64,000 bases of DNA from Hordeum vulgare subsp. vulgare. Taxonomy: Eukaryota > Streptophyta > Magnoliopsida > Poales > Poaceae. The position numbers and the translations under genes are program-made. The notes beneath the pieces were generated by a model, which had not been told where the DNA came from, did no database searches, and worked only from the letters and a program-made list of their open reading frames with translations. How positions within the stretch are numbered: position 1 is the stretch's first letter; every line of letters begins with the position of its first letter. Positions 25,001-35,339 of this stretch are shown piece by piece. The stretch covers positions 342,596,638 to 342,660,637 of the forward strand of contig NC_058521.1 in the NCBI RefSeq assembly GCF_904849725.1. The letters are read 5' to 3'.

Positions 25001-25741
25001 GGAGCTGGGGACTTTGGTGTAGATGAGATTGGTGCTGAGGGTTTTGGTGCTGATGGTTTTTGTGTGGACGGTTTTGGAACCGAGGGTTTTGGAGCTGAGG
25101 GTTTGGTGACTGAAGCCTGTGCAAACTTTTCTTGGGGTTTTGAAGCTTTTGCCTTTGCTGGCACAGACTTTGGTTGAGGTATCTCGGAGCCTGAGGTTTC
25201 TGCTGCTGAGGAATGAGCAGCACCGGAGGCAGCAGCTGAAGATTCATGAAATTTCTTCACTGTTGTTTCTGCTTGCTTCTTGAGCTTGGCCAGATGCCTT
25301 TCTTTTTTCCTCTGGGTAGTCATCAAGTGTCATGAGGCTTGAGGGATGAGCAACTTGATGATCCTCAAGTGGGGCCCTTCTGCCAGGAGGCTTCAAGGCG
25401 AATTTCTTCGCATACTTTGGAGTCACAAACCTGTACTCCTTCCACTCCTTTGCCCATCTGCGTTCAATTTTCTGCAGCCTAATCTTCCTTTTAGGCATAG
25501 TCTCAGGTTCATCATCAGGCGTGCAGTAGTCCATGTATATGTCATCAGGAATGTCCACAGCTGTGTTCTGCTCCAGTTTCTTTCCTCCCCTCTGTTTCCT
25601 TTCTTCCTCCATTTTCTTCAGACGAGGAACTATCTGAGGATTTTGAACTCTTGAGGATTCTGATGAGCCTTGAAGAGTTTCTTCCAGAAACGCTGCAAAT
25701 GAGTTAATGTGATGAGAACCGAGAGATTCATCAGCTGACAT
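22070..25741 (-). pseudogene. Env-position ORF of the Maximus-like element, broken
   Basis: About 1,220 codons on the minus strand from ATG 25739-25741, downstream of pol. Segments: 25741-25320 (MSADESLGSHH start, basic/charged), 25326-24487 (Ala/Pro/Lys-rich, with repeated PKPSAPKPS words), 24471-22840 (very Glu/Ala-rich, then a hydrophobic-core region with FWTRTQMNYYASVLCGRNK) and 22835-22070 (MNIHDFFLRTLADNA to a basic tail GPRKKTTPKKRQG). Frameshifts lie near 25320 and 22840, with one in-frame stop at 24487-24489. Sireviruses carry an env-like gene here. I see no convincing signal peptide or fusion peptide, so 'envelope' is positional only. A leader, intron and TATA box precede it. Confidence 0.7.
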
Positions 25742-25749
25742 GTGTGTAC

Positions 25750-26087
25750 CTGTGAACAGAGTATAGTTGCGAGGAATTTGGAGAGGTCATATGCGTTCTC
25801 AAATTTGAAGAAAAAGGAAAGGTTTGACAGTTTGAGAAATATAACCAGTGGTTGAGGAATTTGCTTGAGCATTCTGTTCTTGGGTTCCAGAGTTGTACAG
25901 ATCCGAAAATTCGCACAATTGAGGAATCTCGTGAAAATATTAGATTCTTAGCTAGTTCATCAATGATTGTGGTGATGGATAGTGTGTGAGGAATCATGTG
26001 CGCATCGTATCTTGAAGAAAAAACAGATTTCACAAGGGAGAGGTAAAATTTTAGATCTAATCTGTTGTAAAAATGGGATATATTTAC
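25750..26087 (-). other. Probable intron before the env-position ORF
   Basis: On the minus strand a donor, CCAGG/GTAAAT, at 26087 and a pyrimidine-containing acceptor, TTCACAG/G, at 25750 bound a 338-bp AT-rich segment. It ends nine bases before the ATG at 25741. The exon-like side is GC-richer. Inferred from sequence only. Confidence 0.45.
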
Positions 26088-26359
26088 CCTGGAAGGTGCG
26101 AACGAAGAACACAAAAAGGTGGCGTTGAAGAGGCTCTTCGGTCAAGTGTCAAATGTACCCTAACTTGGCAGCAGAGGACGTCTACGGCGGCGGCGGACGT
26201 AGATGTTCCGTCTCCGGCGTGATCCTGGCGGCGAGAAGGTTGAGGCAGTGAAGCTCTTACTTGCTGGCGTCAAGACTTCCAGCGGTGGCGCTAGGGTTCG
26301 GTGTGCTGTGGCAGGAGAGCGATGACGCGAAGAAGATGATACCGAGGGGGTTAAGGACA

Positions 26360-26367
26360 TATTTATA
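26360..26367 (-). promoter_or_regulatory. Internal TATA box (minus strand) upstream of the env-position ORF
   Basis: The minus strand reads GGCTATAAATATG. About 75 bp upstream is ACACGTGTCC (near 26433-26442), a G-box/ABRE-like core. Downstream, ACCGAACCCTAGCGCC (near 26285-26300) resembles a grass 5' leader. Together with the intron-like segment this looks like a complete promoter inside the retrotransposon. The rest of 26150-27095 has no gene apart from this module. Confidence 0.5.
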
Positions 26368-27095
26368 GCCCGAAAGTTACTATTTGGCACGAAAGTTTCG
26401 GACCGAATAGCCCTTGCCTCTACGTCTCCGCAGGACACGTGTAGCTCCCGTACGATGCGGTGGAGATAGTGGAGATCGTGGCTATCCAATCGTGGGAAGT
26501 GGGGGTTCAGTTACTGTTCCTTTGAAGAAAACAATTTTTCGAAGATTTGAGGATTTTCGTTACAAATTCATCAGCTGACAAGGATGCAGTGAGGATTTGG
26601 AACAAAGTTTCAAGTAGAACGCATATGAAGAATTGAATAGACTGGATAAGTATAGCATAGAGGGAAGATCGGGTCCGATCACATTCACTTAGCAGAAACA
26701 TCAACTTGAAGAAATAGCAATAAGTGAATGCTGTTGAGGACTAGAAATCTCAGTCTACCTAGGCAAATGAAAGTCATCAAGTGTTTTTGAAGATTTTGCA
26801 ATAGATCATCACAATGAAGAACAACTGTTTTGAAGAAAAATGCATTGTGAGGAATTTGATCATTTGAAGAAAATCAACTTGAGGAATTTCACATTGGGCG
26901 GTGGCGTTGCCCACCATAAAAGAAAGTTGATTACAGACGCCGCGTACAATTGTCGTAGGGCCCTGAGAATCAATTTCTTCGTTAATTTCTTCACATTCAG
27001 AGTGACTTTCTTCATCGGTTGAAGAAAATCGTTTCATCATGTGTTGCACATCTAAGTCATCAACTTTGCATAAGTGTTAGGATGTGTGCATGTTT

Positions 27096-30000
27096 TTACA
27101 AAACATTTGAAGACTCTAAGATATTTAGCTCACACCGCAACTTGCAAAACCTTTTCTCATCCAAGGGCTTAGTGAAGATATCAGCCAGTTGATCATCAGT
27201 CTTCACATGGTCGATGAGGATATTGCCCTTGAGGACATGGTCCCGAAGAAAATGATGACGAATCTGGATGTGCTTGGTCTTCGAGTGTTGTACTGGGTTG
27301 TAGGCAATCTTGATAGCACTCTCATTGTCACAGTAGAGAGGCACATTCTTCATGTTGATGCCGTAGTCCTTGAGGGTTTGCTTCATCCATAGTAATTGAG
27401 CACAGCAAGAACCAGTAGCAATGTACTCAGCTTCGGCACTGGAGAGTGATACGCAGTTCTGCTTCTTTGAGGACCAGCAAACAAGTGATCTTCCGAGGAA
27501 ATGGCATGTGCCAGATGTTGACTTGCCATCCACACGGTCACCAGCATAGTCTGAATCAGAATACCCTACCAGATGAAGATTGGAGCCCTTGGGATACCAT
27601 AATCCTAGTGTTGGTGTGTGAGCTAAGTATCGAAGAATATGTTTCACAGCCTTATGGTGTGATTCCTTCGGTTTTGCTTGAAAACGTGCACACATGCAAA
27701 CACTAAGCATTATGTCTGGCCTAGATGCACATAGATACAATAAGGAGCCAATCATAGAACGGTATACCTGCTGATCGAAATCTTTACCATTTTCATCAGT
27801 GCCGAGGTGACCGTTGGTAGGCATTGGAGTCTTGGCACCTTTGCATTCATGCATGTCAAATTTCCTCAGAACATCCTTGAGATATTTCTCCTGTGATATG
27901 AAGATTCCATTGTTTTGTTGACGAATTTGAAGACCTAAGAAGAATTTCAGCTCCCCCATCATAGACATCTGATATTCTTCACTCATCATATAGGCAAATT
28001 CATCACTGTATCTTTTGTCAGTACAACCAAATATGATATCATCAACATAAATTTGACATACAAACAGTTCATTATCATAAGATTTTGTGAAAAGAGTTGG
28101 ATCGAGTGAACCAGGTTTGAAGCCTTTCTTCATGAGGAATTCCTTCAATGTATCATACCATGCCCGAGGGGCTTGCTTGAGGCCATACAGAGCCTTCTTG
28201 AGTCTGAAGACTTTGTCTGGATTCTTTGGATCCTCAAAACCTGGGGGCTGAGCAACATATACTTCTTCCTCAAGCTTACCATTGAGGAATGCACTTTTCA
28301 CATCCATTTGATATAAGATGATGTTATGATGATTGGCATAAGCAAGTAGAATTCGAATAGCTTCAAGTCTAGCAACAGTTGCAAAAGTTTCATCGAAATC
28401 TATTCCTTCAACCTGGGTGTAGCCTTGGGCTACAAGTCGTGCCTTGTTCCTCACCACTTGACCGTCCTCATCTTGCTTGTTTCGGAAAATCCACTTGGCG
28501 CCGATGATGTTATGCTTGCGAGGATCGGGTCGTTTGATGAGCTCCCATACGTCATTCAGCTTGAATTGAAGAAGTTCGTCTTGCATGGCTTGGATCCACT
28601 CCGGTTCCAGAAAAGCCTCAGCTACTTTTGAGGGTTCCGTGATAGATACAAAAGAGAAATGCCCACAAAAGTTAACTAAGTGTGAAGCTTTTGAGCGAGT
28701 GAGAGGACCTGGCGCGTTGATGTCGTTCAGGCTTTTGTCAAGTTCTACTTCATTTGCAATCCTCGGATGAGCTGGTTGAGGATTTTGTCTGGGCTGACGA
28801 AGTGGTGTTGTTGCAATTTCCTGAGGAACATCTTCTTGTCTTTCATCAGCAATGGGGATTGTTTCTTCACCAATTTCCTCAGTGGGAACAATGTCTTCAG
28901 TAGGTTTAAGCTTTATTGCTTCCTGAGGGGACAGTTTATCTGGATCAGAAGGCAATTGCTCTCTTTGCGAGCCATTAGTTTCATCGAACCGCACATCTAC
29001 AGTCTCAACAACTTTGTTGTGATAGTTGTTGAAGACTTTGTAGGTGTGCGAGTCCTTTCCATAACCGAGCATAAAACCTTCATGTGCCTTAGGTGCAAAT
29101 TTTGAGCTATGGTGAGGATCTCTAATCCAGCATTTTGCACCGAAGACTTTGAACTAACTTACATTGGGTTTCTTCTCAGTGAGGAGTTCATATGAGGTTT
29201 TCTTGAGGAATTTGTGAACATATACTCTGTTGATGATATGCCATGCAGTGTTGATTGCTTCAGGCCAGAAGCGACGAGGAGTCTGATATTCTTCAAGCAT
29301 AGTTCTTGCCATTTCAACCAGAGTCCTGTTCTTTCTTTCGACAACACCATTCTGCTGAGGAGTATAAGGAGCAGACAATTCGTGAGTAATACCAAGTTCA
29401 TCAAGATAATCATCAAGACCAGTGTTTTCGAACTCGGTTCCATTATCACTCCTAATATGTTTGATCTTGATGCCGAAGTTCGTCGAGGCCCTTGAAGAAA
29501 ATCGTTTGAAGATTTCCTGCACTTCAGTTTTATACACTATGATATGCACCCAAGTGTATCTGGAATAATCATCAACTATGACAAAGCCATATAGAGATGC
29601 TGCATTGGTTAGCGTTGCATAGTGAGTAGGTCCAAACAAATCCATATGAAGCAATTCAAATGGACGGGTAGTGGTCATGATGGTTTTGGAGGGATGCTTG
29701 GATCTGGTCATTTTCCCAGATTCACAAGCACCGCAGAGATGATCCTTGAGGAATTTGACTGATTCGATGCCAATGACATGCTTCCTCTTTGCAAGTGTGT
29801 GCAAATTCCTCATGCCTGCATGACCTAGTCTTCTGTGCCACAGCCATCCTTCCGTGGTTTTTGCTAGTAAGCAAGTGGCTGGTTGAGGACCTGTAGAGAA
29901 GTCAACAATGTACAAATCCCCTCTTCTTACACCTTCGAAGACTTTGGATCTGTCAAATTCCATGATGACTACACATCTATATCTACCAAAGATAACAATC

Positions 30001-30285
30001 ATATCAAGATCACAAAGCATCGAGACTGACATGAGGTTAAAACCAAGGGATTCAACAAGCATCACTTTGTCCATATGCCTATCCTTGGAGATAGCTACTT
30101 TGCCAAGTCCCAATACCTTGCTTTTACCTTTATCAGCATATGTGATTTGCTTCAGAGGTGATGGAGTTAGTGGCATATTCATCAGTAGGCTTTTATCACC
30201 AGTCATGTGATGTGTGCAGCCACTATCGAGAACCCACTCAGTCTTTTTGGGTTTGTCATCATGTAGATGAATTAGTACAGCTTAC
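27096..30285 (-). pseudogene. Copia pol of the Maximus-like element: protease, integrase, reverse transcriptase, RNase H
   Basis: A single minus-strand frame. The protease motif LDSG is near 30220-30232, followed by CTHHMTGD. The integrase has its zinc residues (HRRLGHAG, HLCGACESGK) and all catalytic acids (LLHMDLFG, IRSDNGTEF, NGVVERKNR). After one in-frame TAG at 29154-29156, where family members have a Tyr, the frame continues. The reverse transcriptase has [16 protein letters not shown] and an intact YVDDIIFG. The RNase H has [26 protein letters not shown] and [10 protein letters not shown]. It ends at 27096. All motifs are present, so the nonsense codon is the only lesion I see. Confidence 0.9.
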
Positions 30286-30467
30286 CATCTCATATGCTTC
30301 AAGTTTGAAGAATATGATACTAATTTCATCATAACAGAAATGTAAGGACGTGTGAAATATTTCTATTTCATCAATCATTAGCTTGCGTCCTATCAAGCAT
30401 TTCCTCAGGTCTCCAGCAAATTCTTCAAATGATGATTTTCATCTGGAGACCTGACCTGCAGAAGTGA

Positions 30468-33011
30468 TTAGTTTGATTTCTTCACCACCCACATCTGAAG
30501 GGGTGGCAAAGCGTTCAACATCCTGCGAGCACCATATGAGAAAGGTTGCATTGAAGCTAATGCACTTCTCTTAACAGTAGGGGGGTTAAAGTACTCATAT
30601 GAGTATGCAGAGAACTGGTTTGAGGATTTATGAACATAATGATTTGAAGAATAGCGCTCATAATCATATTCCTTGTAGTTTCCCTGCATGTTAGACGCAT
30701 AAGCACGGGTATGAACATAGTTTTGACCAGATGAGGATTTTGATCCTCTTGAAGACTTTGGTCCTCCTGAGGAATTTGATCTGGGGTTCAAATTCTTCAG
30801 AGGTGATGTCATGAGGACATTCACTTGAAGATTTTCAAGACAACTTTTGGGAACCCAGATTTTCCTCAGAGGAGGGCCATTCCTGCAGTTAGTTCCAACA
30901 TATCGAGCAAATACTTCACCAGATTGATTTTTGAACAGTTTATAGTTGGAATCAAATGACTCATCAGAGGAGTAGGATAATTCACATGAGAAGCCAGTTA
31001 GATTAGATGGATCAAAAGGAGGCCCAGTAGCAGCAACCCATGAGGTTTTGGGATACTGCTCAGGTTTCCAATAAGATCCATCAGCATTCAGTTTCCTCTC
31101 AAAGGCAATTCCTTCTTTCCTCGGGTTCCTGTTCAAGATCTGCTTTTTGAGCACATCACAAAGGATTTGATGTCCTTTAAGGCTTTTGTACATGCCTGTG
31201 AAGTACAATTCCTTCAACCCTGCATTTTCATCAGTGACATTTGTATTTTCCTCAAGTGAGGAAATAGACACAACAGGTGCAGTTGAAGAATTTGTAGCAG
31301 TGGTAGCATTTGAAGATTCTGGTGAAAAATTAGCAATTTCACGATCAATGCATTTAAGACATGGAGGAATAAATTCAACTTGACTAGCGCTGATCTGTTG
31401 AGCTAGTAATGAAACATTTTCAGTACGAAGATCATCATAAGACATCCTCAGCTTCTCAAGATAAAGCTTCCTTTGAAGAAATTCGTAGGAAAGCTTCTCA
31501 TGATCAGTGAGGAGTGTATCGTAACGATCCTGAAGAATATCAAATCTAGACTGAAGATTTTTCATGTCATCAGCGAGGATTTGATTAAGATTCATTTCAT
31601 CATTCAACAGATCATCACTTTTGTCTAGCAGTTTTTGAAGCTTTTCCAAAGCAGTTTGTTGTTTAGTGGCAATGATGGCAAGTTTACTGTAACTGGGTTT
31701 TTTGTAATCATCATGTTCACAGTCACTTGAATCAGAGGAGGAGGTATTATGTGATACCTTTGAACCTTTTGCCATGAAGCAATAGGTTGGAGTGAAGTCA
31801 TCAGCATAGTCATCAGTATGGATGGTGCACTCATTTTCTTCAATATTGAAGATTGACTTGCTGACGAAATTGGTTGCTAGTGCAAGACTAGCCTGTCCGG
31901 ATTCTGAATCTTCTCCAGAGCCTTCTTCATCATCACATTCTTCTGATTCTGCCTCGGAATCCATTTCCTTGCCAATAAGTGCCCGAGCGTTTCTGAAGCT
32001 AGTCTTCTTGTGTGAGGAAGACTTTGAAGATGAGAATTTTGAGGATTTCTTCTTCTTCCTCGAGTCATCAGAACTGTCATCCTTGTATTTCTTCTTCTTT
32101 GATTCCTTTCCCCAGCGAGGACAATCAGCAATGTAATGACCTGATTTCTTGCACTTGTGACAGGTCCGTTTCTTGTAGTCCTCAAATGCAGATTCTGATT
32201 TCCTCATGTCTCTTCTTGATGATTTACCGAACTGGCCTCGTCGTGTAAATCTCTGGAATTTCCTCACAAGCATTGCAAGCTCCTGTCCAAATTCTTCAGG
32301 GTCACAACTGCTGTCTTCTGTTTCTTCTTCAGATGAGGAAATTGCTCTAGCCTTCAGTGCTCGTGGTCTGGAATAGCTTGGTCCATATAGATCTCTCTTT
32401 TCTTCTTGCTGGAATTCATGAGTATTTAGCCTTTCAAGAATATCAGCTGGATCTAGCATCTTGTAGTCTGGTCTTTCTTGAATCATCAGAACTAGAGTGT
32501 CAAATGAAGGATCCAAGGATCTCAGCAGTTTCTTCACAACTTCGTGATCAGTGATGTCTCCAGCTCCCAGTGCTTGCAGTTCATTTGATATATCAGTGAG
32601 GCGATCAAAGGTGTCTTGGCAGCATTCATTGTCATGTCTCTTGAAGCGATTGAAGAGATTGCGAAGAATATCAACACGAGAGTCACGCTGGGTTGATACT
32701 CCTTCATTTACCTTGCACAATCTCTCCCAGATCAGTGATGCAGATCCCAAAGCACTTACTCTTCCAAACTGACCTGGGCTCAAATAGCCACAGATGATGT
32801 TCTTCGCTTGAGAATCGAGTTGCTTAAATCTCTTCACATCAGCTGCAGTGACACTAGCAGAAACGAGGGGAACGCCATTTTCCACAATATACCAGAGATC
32901 ATTGTCAATTGCTTGCAGATGCAGTTGCATTTTGTTCTTCCAGAAAGGAAAGTTCTTCCCTTCGTAGGTGGGACATGGTGCAGTCACCTTGAACATGCCT
33001 GCAGTCGACAT
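30468..33011 (-). CDS. Gag of the Maximus-like element, intact 847-residue ORF
   Basis: Start ATG 33009-33011, 54 bp after the primer-binding site. Residues 1-200 form the copia gag/UBN2-type capsid region (KNFPFWKNKMQLHLQ, LLRSLDPSFDTLV). A CCHC zinc knuckle, CHKCKKSGHYIADC, sits at 284-297 (32121-32162). A Ser/Lys-rich stretch and a predicted coiled coil (about 465-560, many Leu heptads) follow, then a C-terminal extension rich in Ser, Asn and Tyr. The long extension is typical of sirevirus gags. The ORF ends at TAA 30468-30470, and about 180 bp of non-open sequence separates it from the pol frame. Confidence 0.88.
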   Translation of the reverse strand: MSTAGMFKVTAPCPTYEGKNFPFWKNKMQLHLQAIDNDLWYIVENGVPLVSASVTAADVKRFKQLDSQAKNIICGYLSPGQFGRVSALGSASLIWERLCKVNEGVSTQRDSRVDILRNLFNRFKRHDNECCQDTFDRLTDISNELQALGAGDITDHEVVKKLLRSLDPSFDTLVLMIQERPDYKMLDPADILERLNTHEFQQEEKRDLYGPSYSRPRALKARAISSSEEETEDSSCDPEEFGQELAMLVRKFQRFTRRGQFGKSSRRDMRKSESAFEDYKKRTCHKCKKSGHYIADCPRWGKESKKKKYKDDSSDDSRKKKKSSKFSSSKSSSHKKTSFRNARALIGKEMDSEAESEECDDEEGSGEDSESGQASLALATNFVSKSIFNIEENECTIHTDDYADDFTPTYCFMAKGSKVSHNTSSSDSSDCEHDDYKKPSYSKLAIIATKQQTALEKLQKLLDKSDDLLNDEMNLNQILADDMKNLQSRFDILQDRYDTLLTDHEKLSYEFLQRKLYLEKLRMSYDDLRTENVSLLAQQISASQVEFIPPCLKCIDREIANFSPESSNATTATNSSTAPVVSISSLEENTNVTDENAGLKELYFTGMYKSLKGHQILCDVLKKQILNRNPRKEGIAFERKLNADGSYWKPEQYPKTSWVAATGPPFDPSNLTGFSCELSYSSDESFDSNYKLFKNQSGEVFARYVGTNCRNGPPLRKIWVPKSCLENLQVNVLMTSPLKNLNPRSNSSGGPKSSRGSKSSSGQNYVHTRAYASNMQGNYKEYDYERYSSNHYVHKSSNQFSAYSYEYFNPPTVKRSALASMQPFSYGARRMLNALPPLQMWVVKKSN

Positions 33012-33064
33012 AACTAAAACTCCAGGTGGTTAAACCAAAATCACACAGAACAAGGGAGTACCTT

Positions 33065-33076
33065 GCTCTGATACCA
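33065..33076 (-). promoter_or_regulatory. Primer-binding site, initiator tRNA-Met
   Basis: The minus strand is TGGTATCAGAGC, the classical complement of the initiator tRNA-Met 3' end. It lies two bases inside the end of the 5' LTR (33079). Confidence 0.95.
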
Positions 33077-33078
33077 AT

Positions 33079-34494
33079 TGAAAGTGCGTTATATCGACTA
33101 GAGGGGGGGTGAATAGGAGATTTTTAGAATTTCATCACTGAGGAAATTCCTTTTGAGGAAATTCCTCACTGATGACTAACTTACAGCGGAAACAGTTAAG
33201 GATCAGTTTTGCAATCGTTCACAATGGCAGTATTACAGAGTGAAGATTATGAAAACAGATTGCACAGCAAGTAGGCACGCAGAATACAGATGATGATTTA
33301 CTCAAGTGAAGAATTTGGGGTTGGGGAAATTCAGAGAGAGTCTTCAGCAAATTCTTCAAACAGTCACAGTGAAAGTCATCAACACATAATACAGAGAATG
33401 TAAATAGTTGAGGAATTAGAACCCGATTCTTGGTGAAGACTGTCGTTGATGACCCAGTTCCAACTGCTGTGACAGTTGTACATCTGGTTTGGAGCGGCTT
33501 GGTATTTAAACCAAAGGACACCCAGTCCCGGGACACACAGTCCCTACCGTATTCTCCTTGAGCTAAGGACACACAGTCCTCGCCCAACACTCGTGGTAAG
33601 TCTTCAGGGCAGACTTCCAAACCCTCACAAACTCGGTCACCCGGCGATCCACAATTGACTGCTGGATTGCTCTAGACCATGACGCCTAACCGTCTGGAGG
33701 ATGCATAGTCCTCAAAGGTAAAAGGCTTCAGTCCCACACAGGAACAACTTCTTCAGTGATGCTCAATCACTAGATTTGGTTTGTGGTTTCGATGGGTGGT
33801 GTATTTCCTCACTGATGATTTACTCTCGAAAGCTCTGAGGAATTGGGTTGCTCTTATGACAAGTGTCAGTTTCTAGCGGAGCAGCCAACCAGCTAGTGGT
33901 TGTGGGGGGCGGCTATTTATAGCCTGGGAGCACCCCGACATGATTTGACATTAATGCCCTTAAACAATATGACCGTTGGAGTGGATAAGATCAGTGACTT
34001 GGCGTGGCTTATCGAAACGGTCGGGACTCTCAACTGTGAGAGTCCTCATGTCACTCATATTCCTCACTTGAGGCTTTTGGTAGGATTTGGCTAGGGTTGA
34101 GCATCATGAGGAAATCCATTCCATAGTGTTACTTTGACCCCCTTTAACAGTACGGTGTTCCTATTCATCAAATGTGAAGAAAGTAAAACAGAAAGCGTAA
34201 ATCTGCACGCTTCAATTTCTTCAGAACGATTTTCTTCAGGAACCACCGATCTTCTCAATATCAATATCTTCATGAGGAATATCAATTTCATCGCAAATTC
34301 TTCGCGATTCATTTCTTCAGCTTCAGACCAATTTCTTCAACTGAAGACATATATTTTTAGGGGTCGATATTCTTCAAATATCTCAAACTCCTCAATGACT
34401 TATAGATCCTGTGTACACTTAAAAACACATTAGATACTTAACCTATAAGTCTTCAAACCACCAAAATCACTAAGGGGCACTAGATGCACTTACT
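33079..34494 (-). repeat. 5' LTR of the Maximus-like element
   Basis: Partner of 20131-21544. On the minus strand the outermost bases read AGTAAGTGC where the other copy has TGTATGTGC, so the terminal TG dinucleotide is lost here. Followed by the target duplication ACTTT. Confidence 0.92.
33914..33921 (-). promoter_or_regulatory. TATA box of the Maximus-like 5' LTR
   Basis: Minus-strand CTATAAATAGCC in a GC-rich setting. Transcription would start about 30 bp lower in coordinate, near 33885. The gag ATG is about 870 bp further on. Confidence 0.65.
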
Positions 34495-35329
34495 ACTTTA
34501 ACACGAGCTAGGAACCTTTGGATCCAGACCTAGTGATGATATCTGTTGGCGGGAGGCCCCATGGCTCAATAGCCATTGGAGATGGGATAATACGTTGTCC
34601 ACTCACTCTCCCGGAGATCAAGGCGCACCAGTCGATCTCCTGTCCTGAGATAACGCCTCGTCCACGGGCAGTCAATCTTGCCATCAAGGTTAGTTGTACG
34701 GACTCAGAAATCTTGTATCCATTTCATTGTGTGTGTGGCCATCGATCATTACTGTGGTAACGAGGAATGGTGTTGCAGCTTGCTCTTAAGAAAGAGAGAG
34801 CAGCAAACGAGGCTGCTCTTGAGAAAGAGAGAGCGGCAACCGAGGCTTCTCTTGAGAAAGAGAGAGTAGCAAGCCAAGCTACTCTTTAGGCTGCTCTTGA
34901 GCAGAGGGACCGGACCACGGCTCGGTTGATTGAGGTGGAGAGGGCCCAGAACGAGGCGGCTCACCTAGCCATGTACGAGCTTATTGTGGTAAGTTTCTTT
35001 TTCACATTAGCCAAATCATGTGTGTAATCTTTGTTTCATTACTAACTAATACGACTGACTCTTCAAAATCGAATGTGCAGTCTATGCACGAGAAGACCGG
35101 TCAACCCCTTCGCCGATGCCTGTCTTCTCTGCGATTGGCACGGTGAGTTTCATTTCAATGGTCATTATAAACTAGTATTAACAATTGTGTGTCATCATGC
35201 TAACATAGACATTGCAAAATATCTTTTCTGCAGACTAACTCCCGAGTGGCATCGCATGACCCTTCTCCAGGGCAACCGTCTCCAAGCGAAGCCGACGCGA
35301 GCAACCCTCGTGTTACTCCTCCTTCATGA
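34495..35329 (+). pseudogene. Second CACTA-2 gene, TNPA-like, 3' part
   Basis: Continues the gene cut at 20130; the frame resumes across the duplicated ACTTT. Exon-like pieces: 34500-34690 (MISVGGRPHGSIAIGDG, PLTLPEIKA), about 34768-34990 (a repeated ALEKERAA heptad-like module, likely coiled coil, with an in-frame TAG at about 34887, ending gtaagt), about 35081-35141 and 35234-35329 (after ttctgcag, ending in TGA). Coiled-coil C-termini are usual in this family and suggest multimer formation. The stop inside the coiled coil breaks it. Confidence 0.72.
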
Positions 35330-35339
35330 CCACTGTGGT

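Larger units (their letters stand above)
20131..34494 (-). mobile_element. Maximus/SIRE-lineage Ty1/copia retrotransposon, complete, minus strand
   Basis: Two LTRs of about 1.41 kb (20131-21544 and 33079-34494) flank 11.5 kb. The target duplication is ACTTT (20126-20130 and 34495-34499). A primer-binding site for initiator tRNA-Met adjoins the right LTR, so transcription runs leftward. Order on the minus strand: gag, then protease, integrase, reverse transcriptase and RNase H, then a large extra ORF in the position of the env-like gene of sireviruses. Several polypurine tracts lie before the left LTR. The LTRs differ at about 23 positions (hand count, 1.6%), which at the usual grass LTR rate means roughly half a million years. 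It splits the second CACTA-2 gene. Confidence 0.92.

Noticed and set aside
24491..25177. 228-residue ORF on the plus strand within Maximus
   Set aside because: Antisense shadow of the low-complexity env-position ORF.
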